From: CAWBYL01 sp963793025
GTDB taxonomy: Bacteria > Actinomycetota > Acidimicrobiia > Acidimicrobiales > Acidimicrobilacustridaceae
DNA length: 64,000 nt
NCBI GenBank assembly: GCA_963793025.1
Contig: CAWBYL010000004.1
Span: 124,001-188,000, forward strand
Reading direction: 5' to 3'
Part shown: positions 27,140-35,905 of the stretch, in pieces
Numbering within the stretch: position 1 is the first letter of the stretch
Layout: each line of letters opens with the position of its first letter
Translations under genes and position numbers: made by a program
Notes under the pieces: generated by a model
What the model saw: the letters and a program-made list of their open reading frames with translations, nothing else
Told to the model about the DNA's origin: nothing
The model's database searches: none

Positions 27140-28256
27140 CTCAGCCGAGGAGGCCGACTTCCGGGTCCGTCTCCGGGAGTGGCTGGTCGACAACGACCCG
27201 GAGCTCCCCGCCTCCTCGACCGACGACGCCTACTGGGCGGGCCAGGAGGCTTGGCACCAGTCGCTCTACGACGGTGGTTTCTTCGGCACGACGTGGTCCA
27301 GGGAGCTCGGCGGCCAGGGTCTGCCGAGCGTGTACGACGTCATCGTCGACGAGGAGCTGGCCGCCGCCGGTGCCCCGCCCCGTCCCAGCCTGGGCTATCT
27401 GGTCGAGGGGATCCTCGAGCACGGCAACGACGACGTGAAGGCCCGCTTCCTGCCCGGCATCGTGAACGGTCGCCAGCGTTGGTGCCAGGGCTTCAGCGAG
27501 CCCGACGCCGGGTCCGACCTGGCGTCGCTGCGGACGAGGGCCGACCTCGACGGAGACGAGTACGTCCTGCACGGGCACAAGGTGTGGACGAGCTACTCCG
27601 ACGACGCCGACTGGTGCCTGGTCCTGGCTCGCACGGACCACGACGTGCCCAAGCACAAGGGCATCTCGGCCTTCGCCGTGCCCATGCACCAGCCCGGCAT
27701 CGAGCAGCGGCCGCTCCCGATGATCAACGGGATCACCAAGGAGTTCGGCGAGGTCCTCTTCGACGGGGCACGGGTTCCGGCGGCCAACATGATCGGCGCC
27801 CCCGGGAGGGGCTGGGCGGTGGCCATGACCGTGGTGAGCCACGAGCGCGAGCCCCACGTGCTCGGGTTCGCCGGCCGCTACCAGAAGCAGGTCAACGACC
27901 TGATCCGTACGGTTCGCGAGGACAGGGGCCGGTACGGTCCCGAGGCACGACGGGACCTGGCCTGGGCGATCGTGGAGACCGAGATGCTCCGGCTCCACAT
28001 CTGCCGGCGGCTGTCCGAGCGGCTGGAAGGCATGTCCCACGGCCCGGAGGGATCGGTCGACAAGCTGCTCATGACCTGGACCGAGGCGTCGGTGGGCCAC
28101 GCCTCGCTGGCCATCGACGGCCTCGGTCTCGGCGACGGCGACGACACCGGGCTGAAGGTGTACCTGTACAGCCGCTCCCAGAGCGTCATGGGCGGTACCT
28201 CGCAGATCCAGCGCAACCTGGTCGCCGGTCGGATCCTGGGCCTGCCGAGCACATGA
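27126..28256 (+). CDS. acyl-CoA dehydrogenase, large-type subunit with Gln at the usual Glu position
   Basis: ACAD of 376 residues. It has CQGFSEPDAGSDLASLRTRA, HGHKVWTSYSDDADWCLVLA and a complete C-domain. In the terminal motif it reads VMGGTSQIQRNLVAGRILG, where canonical enzymes have GGTxEIQRN; the catalytic-type Glu of the MCAD position is thus Gln. Many steroid-type ACADs place the base elsewhere or in the partner subunit, so this need not mean inactivity. It overlaps the small subunit gene. It converges on the next ACAD pair; a potential hairpin at 28255-28300 lies between them. Confidence 0.85.
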   Translation: MDFGDSAEEADFRVRLREWLVDNDPELPASSTDDAYWAGQEAWHQSLYDGGFFGTTWSRELGGQGLPSVYDVIVDEELAAAGAPPRPSLGYLVEGILEHGNDDVKARFLPGIVNGRQRWCQGFSEPDAGSDLASLRTRADLDGDEYVLHGHKVWTSYSDDADWCLVLARTDHDVPKHKGISAFAVPMHQPGIEQRPLPMINGITKEFGEVLFDGARVPAANMIGAPGRGWAVAMTVVSHEREPHVLGFAGRYQKQVNDLIRTVREDRGRYGPEARRDLAWAIVETEMLRLHICRRLSERLEGMSHGPEGSVDKLLMTWTEASVGHASLAIDGLGLGDGDDTGLKVYLYSRSQSVMGGTSQIQRNLVAGRILGLPST

Positions 28257-28300
28257 GCACCTCCGACGTCCCCCGCTGATCGGGGCGGCCGGCGGTGCTC
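28255..28300. terminator. inverted repeats between convergent ACAD operons
   Basis: An outer pair GAGCACC (28255-28261) and GGTGCTC (28294-28300) encloses a smaller stem CCCCG/CGGGG with a CTGAT loop (28271-28285). The position between two convergent operons suggests a bidirectional terminator, but there is no T-run. Confidence 0.35.
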
Positions 28301-28313
28301 CGACAGACGACGG

Positions 28314-29276
28314 TCAGAGCGGCAGCAGGGGAGGGAGCTGACGGCTGGTGACCAGCTCGGCACCCAGATCCGCGGTCAGCGCCGTCGCCGAGCCGAAGAG
28401 GGTGTCGGTCACGAGCGCCCGGCGGATGTAGCGGTGCAGGTCGTGCTCGGTCGTGAACCCGATGCCGGCGAGCACCTGCTGACAGTGCTTGGCCGCGACC
28501 TTGGCCTCCCTCCCGGCCAGCGCCTTGGCCATGGCCGCGGACCGGGGCGACCCGTCGAGCCACGCCGCGTCGATGAGGGCTTCGGCCATCTCGATGGCCA
28601 CCAGCGTCTCGGCCAGGCGGTGCCGGACGGCCTGGAAGGTGGCGATCGGCTGACCGAACTGGATGCGATCGAGAGCGTGGGTCCGGGCCAGGTCGAGCAT
28701 GGTCCGCGACACGCCGACCAGTTCGTGGGCCAGGGCCAGATGGGCGTCGGCGACGGCAGTCGTCCATCGGTCTCCGAGAGGGAGTGGCGCCTCGTCGAGG
28801 ACGGCGCCCTCCGTGGTCACCTCGTGGAGGCCGAGCCAGGGGTCGGCCCCTCGAACGGGACGCACCCTCAACGCCGTGGTGGGGACGGTGGCCACCACGG
28901 TTTCGCCTTCGGCGAGGGCCACGACACTCACCTGGGCGGCGTCGGCCGTGGCCTGCGAGATCAACCCGTGGACTCGGAGGCGCGAGCCCGCCAGCGTGCC
29001 CGGTGCCGCCCACGAACCGGCGGCCGGCCACACCAACCCGGTCTCGGGGTCGAGGTCGAGGCCGAGGCCGGACGCGACCACCGCATCGAGGGCGCCCGAC
29101 GCGGCGTGGGCCCGTCCCTGGAGCTCGAACAACGTGGAGATCGCGGCGCGGCGATCCAGGGCGAGGGCGTCGGCCCACCCGAGCTCCTCGAGGGCGGCGT
29201 CGAGCTCGCTCCCGGTGCGGCTCTCGGCGGCGTGCTGGAGGCTGCGACGGAACAGCTCGAGATCCTCGCCGTCCAT
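28314..29276 (-). CDS. acyl-CoA dehydrogenase, small-type subunit
   Basis: ACAD-like protein of 320 residues with a weak N-domain. The C-domain shows FGQPIATFQAVRHRLAETLV and LAGIGFTTEHDLHRYIRRAL, matching the small subunits encoded at 8776 and 26102. The long open frame upstream of 29276 is read-through; the ATG there overlaps the stop of the large-subunit gene (ATGA). This is the third small/large pair of the window, in the order large then small along the transcript. It is downstream of the ferredoxin reductase and SnoaL-like genes in the same direction. Confidence 0.82.
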   Translation of the reverse strand: MDGEDLELFRRSLQHAAESRTGSELDAALEELGWADALALDRRAAISTLFELQGRAHAASGALDAVVASGLGLDLDPETGLVWPAAGSWAAPGTLAGSRLRVHGLISQATADAAQVSVVALAEGETVVATVPTTALRVRPVRGADPWLGLHEVTTEGAVLDEAPLPLGDRWTTAVADAHLALAHELVGVSRTMLDLARTHALDRIQFGQPIATFQAVRHRLAETLVAIEMAEALIDAAWLDGSPRSAAMAKALAGREAKVAAKHCQQVLAGIGFTTEHDLHRYIRRALVTDTLFGSATALTADLGAELVTSRQLPPLLPL

Positions 29277-30406
29277 CAGCGATCGCTCCCGAGGTCGAGC
29301 AGGCGGCGGGCGATGATGTTGCGCTGGATCTCGGCGCTGCCGCCGTAGATCGACGCCGCCCGGGAGTACAGGTACTCCGTGCGCCACTTCTCGCTGGCGG
29401 GGTCGTCGCCGACGGCCACCTCGGCCGGGAGGACCTCGGCGACGAGGTCGAAGACGGCCTGTTCGCTGGTGGCGAGCAGGACCTTGTCGATCGAGGTCTC
29501 CGGCCCGAGATCCCCACCGGCGGCCATGCGGTGCTGGGTGGCCCGTGAACGGGCGCGGAAGGCGTAGAGGGTCTGGGTCACCTCGGCGACCCGCACCGGG
29601 TCGAGGTGCTCGGCCGGGGCGAGATCGAGGAGCTGTTGCAGACAGCGATGGAGGAAGGCGGCGCGCTGCCACAGGGCGGTGCTGCGTTCGTAGGGGAGGA
29701 GATCCATGGCCACGCTCCACCCCTGGCCCTCGTCGCCCAGCATGCGGTCATCGGGGACCACGACGTCATCGAAGAAGACCTCGGAGAACTCGGGTGAGCC
29801 GTGCATCGTCTCGATCGGTCGCACGGTGATGCCGGGGGAGTCCATGTCGACGAAGAGGGCGGTGATGCCCCGGTGGGCCGACTCGGGCGTCCCCGTCCGG
29901 GTGAGCAGGACGCAGCGCTCGGCGAACTGGGCCAGGCTGGTCCAGACCTTCTGCCCCGTCACCCGCCAGGTGTCGCCGTCGCGCTCGGCGCGACAGGTGA
30001 GCGAGCCGAGGTTCGAACCCGTGCCCGGCTCGGAGAACCCCTGGCACCACGTCTCGTCGCCGCGGAGCAGCCGGGGCACCATGGTCGCGGCCAGGTCCGG
30101 CGAGGCGAAGTCGATCATCGTGGGGGCGAGGACCTCCTGCATCGAGAACAGGCCGGGCTCGACCAGGTCGCGCGCCGTGACGGCCTCCTGGAGGTAGGCC
30201 CGCAGCAACGTGGAACCGCCGAGACCGCCGACCCGCTCGGGCCAGCCCCAGCGCATGAAGTCGGCGTCGAAGGTCATGCGCTTGACCTTGGCGATCTGGT
30301 CCATCTGGCTGTCGAGGGTGCCCTTGCCCGGGTAGGACGGGGAGAGGGCGTCGGCGTTGTCGTCCAGCCAGGCGTCGAACGCGGACCGGTAGTCGTCGAG
30401 CTCCAT
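29276..30406 (-). CDS. acyl-CoA dehydrogenase, large-type subunit
   Basis: ACAD of 376 residues. Visible motifs are WCQGFSEPGTGSNLGSLTCR, VTGQKVWTSLAQFAERCVLL and, at the end, SIYGGSAEIQRNIIARRLL with the catalytic-type glutamate retained. GSN replaces the usual GSD in the FAD-site motif. The ATG at 30406 has no obvious ribosome binding site; the SnoaL-like gene ends 11 bases upstream, so translation may be coupled. With the small subunit downstream it would form a heteromeric dehydrogenase. Confidence 0.85.
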   Translation of the reverse strand: MELDDYRSAFDAWLDDNADALSPSYPGKGTLDSQMDQIAKVKRMTFDADFMRWGWPERVGGLGGSTLLRAYLQEAVTARDLVEPGLFSMQEVLAPTMIDFASPDLAATMVPRLLRGDETWCQGFSEPGTGSNLGSLTCRAERDGDTWRVTGQKVWTSLAQFAERCVLLTRTGTPESAHRGITALFVDMDSPGITVRPIETMHGSPEFSEVFFDDVVVPDDRMLGDEGQGWSVAMDLLPYERSTALWQRAAFLHRCLQQLLDLAPAEHLDPVRVAEVTQTLYAFRARSRATQHRMAAGGDLGPETSIDKVLLATSEQAVFDLVAEVLPAEVAVGDDPASEKWRTEYLYSRAASIYGGSAEIQRNIIARRLLDLGSDR

Positions 30407-30417
30407 GGGGGGTGTCG

Positions 30418-30861
30418 TCAGTTCGCGGTCGGCTGGGGTCGGGTCGGGTCGTGGGCCCGGCCCGAGTCGCGTGAGCCGCTCTTGCGGAGGAAGGTCATCG
30501 CCCGGGTCTGCAGGCGCCACCCATGATCGGTGCGCCGGTAGGTGTCGGTGTACCAACCGATGCGCATGGCGTGGTTCGTCTGGTCGATGAAGCACAACGG
30601 CTGCTCGCCGGTGCCGGTGTCGCCATCGAGCTCGAGGGCGGGAGGGCCGACCATGAACAGGCCCTTCGGCGCCGCGGCGACCAGGCGGGGGAAGTCGGGT
30701 ATGGGGTAGACGTCGCCGAACGCGGTGTAGCTGCCGTCGGCGGTGAACACGTCCATCACCGCCTCGACGTCGTCCTTGGTCATGCCGACGGCGTAGCGGG
30801 CGAGAAGCTGCTCGATCTCGATCACGTCGTCGATGGGTGGTTCGGGGACAGGCACGGTCAC
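30418..30861 (-). CDS. SnoaL-like (NTF2-fold) protein
   Basis: Protein of 147 residues with the NTF2-like start DDVIEIEQLLARYAVGMTKD and the segment VMDVFTADGSYTAFGD, ending WRLQTRAMTFLRKSG. These small cones act as hydratases, isomerases or cyclases, or as the small subunit of Rieske dioxygenases. The GTG at 30861 overlaps the ferredoxin-reductase stop (GTGA) with GAGGAG 3 bases upstream. Because it is coupled to a reductase of the Rieske/monooxygenase type, a role beside an oxygenase is conceivable, but there is no oxygenase large subunit in this operon. Confidence 0.75.
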   Translation of the reverse strand: MTVPVPEPPIDDVIEIEQLLARYAVGMTKDDVEAVMDVFTADGSYTAFGDVYPIPDFPRLVAAAPKGLFMVGPPALELDGDTGTGEQPLCFIDQTNHAMRIGWYTDTYRRTDHGWRLQTRAMTFLRKSGSRDSGRAHDPTRPQPTAN

Positions 30862-31931
30862 ATCTCCTCGAGTCCGTAGACGACGTGCACCGACGAGGTG
30901 GTCGGCACCGACTGGCAGGTCAGCACCCAACCGTCGGCGACCTCGTCGTCGGTCAGCACCGTGTTGGTGTGCATCATCACCTCGCCGTCGATCAGTTTGG
31001 CCATACAGGTCGCGCAGTTCCCCATCTCACACGAGAACGGAGGGGAAAGGCCGATCTGGCGGGCCGTCTGCAGGATGGTCGTTCCGGGGTGGTGGTCGGT
31101 GGTCTCCACCCGCCCGTCGAGCTCGATGGTGACACGTACGGTGCCCGGTTCCTCCTCCGGAACCGGACCGGTGGGGCCGGGGAGGTCCGTGGAGGAGAAC
31201 CGTTCGATGTGGATCCGGGAGGCCGGCACGTGCTGGTCGACGAGCGTCCGCTCGACGAGATCCAAGTACGGCCCGGGACCGCACACGAACACCTCGGGGT
31301 CGACGACGTCGACGACGAGGCGCGCCACGTCCTCGGGAGTGAGGAAGCCGGAGTCGAGGTCGAAGTGGTAGCGGAGGTCGAAGCGGTCGCCGTGGCGGGC
31401 GGCGAGCTGATCGAGGTCGTCGCCGAAGATGACCGACCCGGGGTCGCGGTTGGCATAGAGGAGGCGGACCGGGCGATCGGTGGTGGCGAGGGCCGTCTTC
31501 ACGATGGAGATGATGGGTGTGATCCCACTCCCCGCGCCGAAGGCGAGGATCGGGCCCTCGCCCTCGCTGAGGCAGAACTGGCCGCCCGGAGGGGCGACGT
31601 CGATGGTGTCGCCGGCGACGAGGGCGTCGTTCATCCAGTTGGAGACGAGGCCGTCGGTGACGCGCTTGACGGTCACCTGCAGGGGCTCACCCAGGGCGGC
31701 CGACGACGACATGGAGTAGCAGCGGTGGTGGTGCTGGCCGTCGAGCGTCACCCGGAAGGTGCAGAACTGGCCGGGCTCGTAGGTGAAGGCCGTGGTCAGG
31801 TCGTCGGGGACCTCGAGCACGAACGACGCCGCGTCGGCCGTCTCGGGGACGATCCGGGCCACACGGAGCGGGTGGAACCGGTGGTCCCGAACACCTCCCG
31901 CCGACGGAGCGGACGGGGACGGAGCGGCCAT
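30858..31931 (-). CDS. ferredoxin-NAD(P)H reductase with C-terminal 2Fe-2S domain (KshB/PaaE-like)
   Basis: Electron-transfer flavoprotein of 357 residues. An FAD domain (HHRCYSMSSSAALGEP) is followed by an NAD domain (ILAFGAGSGITPIISIVK) and a C-terminal plant-type ferredoxin domain with CEMGNCATC plus a fourth Cys in WVLTCQS. This order is that of KshB, HmpA and PaaE reductases, which feed Rieske oxygenases or hydroxylases. It may serve the Rieske protein at 35971 or the P450. The ATG at 31931 lacks a ribosome binding site, but TATCGT lies 7 bases upstream on the same strand, so the transcript is probably leaderless. Confidence 0.87.
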   Translation of the reverse strand: MAAPSPSAPSAGGVRDHRFHPLRVARIVPETADAASFVLEVPDDLTTAFTYEPGQFCTFRVTLDGQHHHRCYSMSSSAALGEPLQVTVKRVTDGLVSNWMNDALVAGDTIDVAPPGGQFCLSEGEGPILAFGAGSGITPIISIVKTALATTDRPVRLLYANRDPGSVIFGDDLDQLAARHGDRFDLRYHFDLDSGFLTPEDVARLVVDVVDPEVFVCGPGPYLDLVERTLVDQHVPASRIHIERFSSTDLPGPTGPVPEEEPGTVRVTIELDGRVETTDHHPGTTILQTARQIGLSPPFSCEMGNCATCMAKLIDGEVMMHTNTVLTDDEVADGWVLTCQSVPTTSSVHVVYGLEEM

Positions 31932-31938
31932 GGGCACG

Positions 31939-31954
31939 ACGATAACGAAGTTCT
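31939..31954. promoter_or_regulatory. operator overlapping the leaderless promoter of the reductase gene
   Basis: ATAAC-GAA-GTTCT (31942-31954) matches all ten arm positions of the consensus A[G/T]AAY-NNN-RTTCT. It overlaps the -10 candidate TATCGT (31944-31939, minus strand), which stands 7 bases before the ATG of the reductase. A regulator bound here should block that promoter. The divergent ligase gene starts about 80 bases away. Confidence 0.5.
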
Positions 31955-32034
31955 CTTCTAGCGGCAACGGGGCTAGCGGCCGTCGTCGTCGCCGTGGGAC
32001 ACTGCCAACGAGATCAGCCGGGGAGGGGAGTGTC

Positions 32035-33660
32035 GTGGGGGAGTCGATGGACGCGACGGGACGTGACTGGGGCCTTCGGACCGTGGCGCCGGAGCTCGGT
32101 GCGCGCTACCGAGCGGAGGGCTGGTGGGACGACACCGCCCTCGGTTCGACGGTCGCCGACGGCCTCGCCACCATGAGCGCCCTGCCGTTCCGCGTGTTCT
32201 CGAAGGTGCGTCCGTGGTCGGGCACGTTCGCTGACGTCGACCGGGCGGCGCGCCAGTTGGCGGGCTCGTTGCGAGCTCGTGGGGTGGGCCCGGGCGATGT
32301 CGTCGTGTTCCAGTTGCCCAATTGGGTCGAGGCCGGCATCACCTTCTGGGCGGCCTGCTACCTGGGTGCGGTGGTGGTGCCCATCGTGCACTTCTACGGA
32401 CCCAAGGAGGTCGGCTACATCCTCCAGACCGCCCGCCCGACGGTGGTGGTCACCGCTGATCGCTTCGGGCACTCGGACTACCTCGTCACCTACGAGTCGC
32501 TGCTCGCCGAGCATCCGGTGGCCACCTGGTTGGTGGTGGGTGACACTCCCGCCGAGGCGCTGCCGCCGGGTGCGCGACCCTTCGGGTCGATGGTGGGCGG
32601 CCCGCCCGTGACCGGTCCTGCGGCCGTCGACCCCGACGCCCCGGCCGTGGTCGGCTTCACGTCGGGCACGACACGGGACCCCAAGGGCGTCGTCCACTCC
32701 CACCGCACGATCGGCTGCGAGACCCGCCAGCTCGACTACATGTTCCCCGGGGGCGGCCCGCCCCAGATCACCGGAGCGCCGGTCGGCCACTTCATCGGGA
32801 TGGTGAACGCCTTCCTGGTGCCGATGCTGCGCCACCGGCCGGTGAACATGGTCGACGTCTGGGATCCGGGGGAGGTGCTGCGGTTGATGAGCGAGCACGG
32901 ACTCGGTGTGGGGGGCGGCGCCACCTACTTCATGACGAGCCTGCTGGACCACCCCGACTTCCGTGACGAGCACCTGGCCATGATGCCCTTCGCCGGCCTC
33001 GGTGGCTCCCCGGTGCCGCTCGCCGTCATGGAGCGGCTGCGTTCCCTCGGCATCCGGGCCTTCCGCTCGTACGGCAGCACCGAGCACCCTTCCATCACCG
33101 GGTGCCTGCTCGATGACCCCGAGGCCAAGCGGCTCGGGACCGACGGTCGGGTCCTGCCCGGCGTGGAGATCCGCCTCGACGCCGACGGACAGATCCTCAG
33201 CCGGGGCCCGGACTGCTTCGCCGGCTACATCGATCCGGAGCTGACGCGCACCGTCTTCGACGGGGACGGCTGGTACCACACCGGCGACATCGGTGTCCTC
33301 GACGACGAGGGCTACCTGACGATCACCGACCGCATCAGCGACGTCATCATCCGGGGCGGCGAGAACATCAGTGCCCAGGAGGTCGAGGAGGAGCTGATGG
33401 GGCTCGCCGCGGTGGCCGAGGTGTGCGTGGTGGCCGCGCCCGACGAGCGCCTCGGCGAGCGCGCGGCGGCGGTGGTACGGGTTCGCGACGACATGACGCC
33501 CCCCACGCTCGATGCCGTGCGTGACCACCTCGCCCGTGTCGGCCTGGCTCGCCAGAAATGGCCCGAATCGGTGCACGTGGTGGACGAGTTCCCCCGGACA
33601 CCTTCAGGCAAGGTCCAGAAGTTCCGGCTCCGCCAACGGCTGCGCGACGGGCAGCTCTGA
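32035..33660 (+). CDS. acyl-CoA ligase, AMP-forming
   Basis: ANL ligase of about 541 residues. It carries GFTSGTTRDPKGVVHSHRT, FRSYGSTEHPSITGCL, GWYHTGDIGVLDDEGYLTIT and the C-terminal lysine in RTPSGKVQKFRLRQRL. The motif has Arg-Asp where most ligases have Gly-X, a mild oddity. GTG 32035 stands 8 bases after GGAGG; ATG 32047 with GGGGGAG is an alternative. It resembles cyclohexanecarboxylate/long-chain CoA ligases such as FadD17-like proteins. It is one of six ANL ligases in the window and opens the divergent unit next to the reductase operon. Confidence 0.86.
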   Translation: MGESMDATGRDWGLRTVAPELGARYRAEGWWDDTALGSTVADGLATMSALPFRVFSKVRPWSGTFADVDRAARQLAGSLRARGVGPGDVVVFQLPNWVEAGITFWAACYLGAVVVPIVHFYGPKEVGYILQTARPTVVVTADRFGHSDYLVTYESLLAEHPVATWLVVGDTPAEALPPGARPFGSMVGGPPVTGPAAVDPDAPAVVGFTSGTTRDPKGVVHSHRTIGCETRQLDYMFPGGGPPQITGAPVGHFIGMVNAFLVPMLRHRPVNMVDVWDPGEVLRLMSEHGLGVGGGATYFMTSLLDHPDFRDEHLAMMPFAGLGGSPVPLAVMERLRSLGIRAFRSYGSTEHPSITGCLLDDPEAKRLGTDGRVLPGVEIRLDADGQILSRGPDCFAGYIDPELTRTVFDGDGWYHTGDIGVLDDEGYLTITDRISDVIIRGGENISAQEVEEELMGLAAVAEVCVVAAPDERLGERAAAVVRVRDDMTPPTLDAVRDHLARVGLARQKWPESVHVVDEFPRTPSGKVQKFRLRQRLRDGQL

Positions 33661-33665
33661 ACTGT

Positions 33666-33701
33666 GGAAAGCATGTTCTCGCTGATGTAGAGTGATCTTC
33701 T
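33666..33701. promoter_or_regulatory. operator pair and -10 upstream of the TauD-type gene
   Basis: GGAAA-GCAT-GTTCT (33666-33679, 4-base spacer) and AGAGT-GAT-CTTCT (33689-33701, 8 of 10 positions) have centres about 22.5 bases apart. TAGAGT (33688-33693) could serve as -10 for the gene starting at 33746. Confidence 0.45.
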
Positions 33702-33745
33702 GTGAGACGGCACAGGGGATTGTCCGGCGAGTAGAGGAGACCGAC

Positions 33746-34576
33746 ATGTCCGTGATCGCCGCAGAGAAGCTGCAGGCCTCCGTCGGCGCCAGGGTCGTGG
33801 GCGTCGACCGGCAGCGGCTGGTCGACGACGAGGCCCTTGCCGGGTGGACGCTCGAGGCCCTGGAGCACAACGGGGTGCTCGTCTTCGCCGACATGCACCT
33901 CGACGACTCGGCCCAGGTGGCGTTCAGCCGCAAGCTCGGGACGGTGGAGCTGTTCGGCCACGGTGAGAACGCGGAGATCTTCCGCGTCACCCTCGACCCG
34001 ACGAAGAACCGGGCGGCGGCCTACCTTCGCGGCACCTTCGACTGGCACATCGACGGGTGCACCGACGACATCCCGATCATGGCGACGATGCTCACCGCCC
34101 ACGCCGTGGCCGACTCCGGTGGCGAGACGGAGTTCGCCAGCTCCTACGCCGCCTACGAGGCGTTGACCGACGAGGAGAAGGAGCGCTTCGCCGAGGTGCG
34201 GGTGGTCCACACCTTCGAGGCGGCCCAACGGCTGGCCAACGACGACCCCACCGACGAGCAGCTCGCCTTGTGGCGCCAGCGGCCCTCCAAGGAGCATCCG
34301 CTGGTCTGGCGACACCAGTCGGGCCGACGATCACTGGTGATCGGCGCGACGGCCGACCACGTGGTCGGCATGGACCTCGACGAGGGTCGAGCCCTGCTGG
34401 CCGAGCTGGTCGTGCGCTCGACCGCCCCGGAGATGGTGTACCGCCACCAGTGGAGCGTCGGCGACATGGTCATCTGGGACAACCGGGGTGTGCTGCACCG
34501 GGCCTGTCCCTACGACTCCAGCTCACCCCGGGACATGCACCGCACGACCTTCGCCGGCGACGAGGCCATCCAGTGA
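33746..34576 (+). CDS. TauD/TfdA-family Fe(II)/2-oxoglutarate dioxygenase
   Basis: Non-haem iron dioxygenase of 276 residues. The His-X-Asp iron ligands are in FDWHIDGCTDDIP and the distal His is in NRGVLHRACPYDS; the following RDMHRTTFAGDE supplies the 2-oxoglutarate-binding Arg. GAGGAGA lies about 6 bases upstream of ATG 33746, which I prefer over the longer open frame from 33692. It overlaps the next SDR gene (GTGA). Such enzymes hydroxylate carboxylates, sulfonates or aryloxyacids, often causing fragmentation of an ether or hydroxylation next to a carboxylate; the substrate here is unknown. Confidence 0.85.
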   Translation: MSVIAAEKLQASVGARVVGVDRQRLVDDEALAGWTLEALEHNGVLVFADMHLDDSAQVAFSRKLGTVELFGHGENAEIFRVTLDPTKNRAAAYLRGTFDWHIDGCTDDIPIMATMLTAHAVADSGGETEFASSYAAYEALTDEEKERFAEVRVVHTFEAAQRLANDDPTDEQLALWRQRPSKEHPLVWRHQSGRRSLVIGATADHVVGMDLDEGRALLAELVVRSTAPEMVYRHQWSVGDMVIWDNRGVLHRACPYDSSSPRDMHRTTFAGDEAIQ

Positions 34577-35325
34577 CCGCTCGCCGCACGGCCATCGTCA
34601 CCGGCGGAGGCTCCGGCATCGGGTTGGCCATCGCCCAGCGCCTGGCCGCCGACGGCGCCGCCGTCGCCCTGTTCGACCGCGACGCCGAAGCGTCCGCCGC
34701 CGCCGCCGAGGGGATCGAAGCGGTGGGGGGCACCGCCCTGGGGTTGGAGGTCGACGTCACCGACCGGCCGGGCATCGAGGCCGGGGTCACCGAGGTCGGT
34801 GAGCGCCTCGGCCGGCCGACCATCCTGGTGAACAACGCCGGTCTGGACGGCTTCGACCGGTTCCTCTCCATCACGCCCGAGGTGTGGAACCGCATCCTCG
34901 AGGTGAACCTCACGGGCACCTTCAACTGCTGCCAGGCGGTGGTGCCGTCGATGGTGGAGGAGGGGTGGGGTCGGATCGTCAACATCTCCTCGTCGGCTGC
35001 CCAGTCCGGTCAGCCCCTCATGACCCACTACGTGGCGGCCAAGGCCGGGGTGATGGGCTTCACCAAGGCCCTGGCCCTGGAGCTCGGGCCGAAGGGCATC
35101 ACCGTCAACACCATCCCGCCCGAGTTCATCGACACACCGATGCTCCGCGCCGCCGACGCCGCCGGGCAGCTCGGCCAGGGCATCGAGTACCACGCCGAGC
35201 AGACGCCGGTGCGGCGGGCGGGGTTGCCGGCCGACATCGCGGCGATGACGGCGTTCCTGGTCAGTGACGAGGCGGGCTACGTGACGGGCCAGATCATGGG
35301 GGTCAACGGTGGCCGCACGACCTGA
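34573..35325 (+). CDS. short-chain dehydrogenase/reductase
   Basis: SDR of 250 residues with the cofactor loop VTGGGSGIGLAIAQRLA, the NNAG motif in TILVNNAGLDGF, active-site serine in VNISSSAAQSG and catalytic YVAAKAG. The C-terminus GYVTGQIMGVNGGRTT is standard. The GTG at 34573 overlaps the dioxygenase stop, so it is likely to act directly on the hydroxylated product. FDRDAE after the second strand, with Asp at the coenzyme-specificity position, suggests NAD rather than NADP. Its end overlaps the following CMD-like gene by 17 bases. Confidence 0.87.
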   Translation: MTARRTAIVTGGGSGIGLAIAQRLAADGAAVALFDRDAEASAAAAEGIEAVGGTALGLEVDVTDRPGIEAGVTEVGERLGRPTILVNNAGLDGFDRFLSITPEVWNRILEVNLTGTFNCCQAVVPSMVEEGWGRIVNISSSAAQSGQPLMTHYVAAKAGVMGFTKALALELGPKGITVNTIPPEFIDTPMLRAADAAGQLGQGIEYHAEQTPVRRAGLPADIAAMTAFLVSDEAGYVTGQIMGVNGGRTT

Positions 35326-35905
35326 CGAACCCCGTGTCCCGCCGGTCCCGGTGCAGGAGTGGCCCGCGGAGATGCGGGCGGCCATCGCCGCCCTCCATCC
35401 GCCGGTGCCGAGGCACCCGTTCCCCGAGCAGGGCGGTGACCGCCCGAAGGGGCTCAACGCCCTCGGGACCCTGGCCCACCACCCGACACTGACCCACGCC
35501 TACAACACCTTCAACGGCCACATCCTCTTCGCCACCACGCTGACGACTCGCCAGCGTGAGCTGATCGTCCTGCGCGTGGCGGCGAAACGGGACTCGGAGT
35601 ACGAGTGGCTCCAGCACGCCGTGCTCGCCGGGGACGTCGGCCTCCTCGCCGAGGACGTCCAGCGGGTGAAGGAGGGCCCGGACGCCGACGGGTGGGAGCC
35701 CTTCGATCAGGTGCTGGTCCGGGCCGTCGACGAGCTGATCGACGACGCTGACATCAGCGACGGGACCTGGGCGGAGCTCACCGGGGCCCTCGACACGCAG
35801 CAGCTGATGGACCTCGTGTTCACCGTGGGCGCCTACGACCTGCTGGCCATGCTCTTCCGTTCCTTCCGCGTCCCGGTCGATGACGATCTGGTCAAGTGGA
35901 AATGA
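35309..35905 (+). CDS. CMD/AhpD-fold protein
   Basis: Helical protein of 198 residues. The segment LTTRQRELIVLRVAAKRDSEYEW followed by LQHAVLAGDVGLLAEDVQRV matches the carboxymuconolactone-decarboxylase-like fold that is common in actinobacterial catabolic clusters. The CxxC of AhpD is absent. A His in WLQHAVLAG is conserved. The GTG at 35309 lies within the end of the SDR gene. Its role is unknown; proteins of this kind often accompany Rieske or LLM enzymes. Confidence 0.78.
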   Translation: MAARPDEPRVPPVPVQEWPAEMRAAIAALHPPVPRHPFPEQGGDRPKGLNALGTLAHHPTLTHAYNTFNGHILFATTLTTRQRELIVLRVAAKRDSEYEWLQHAVLAGDVGLLAEDVQRVKEGPDADGWEPFDQVLVRAVDELIDDADISDGTWAELTGALDTQQLMDLVFTVGAYDLLAMLFRSFRVPVDDDLVKWK

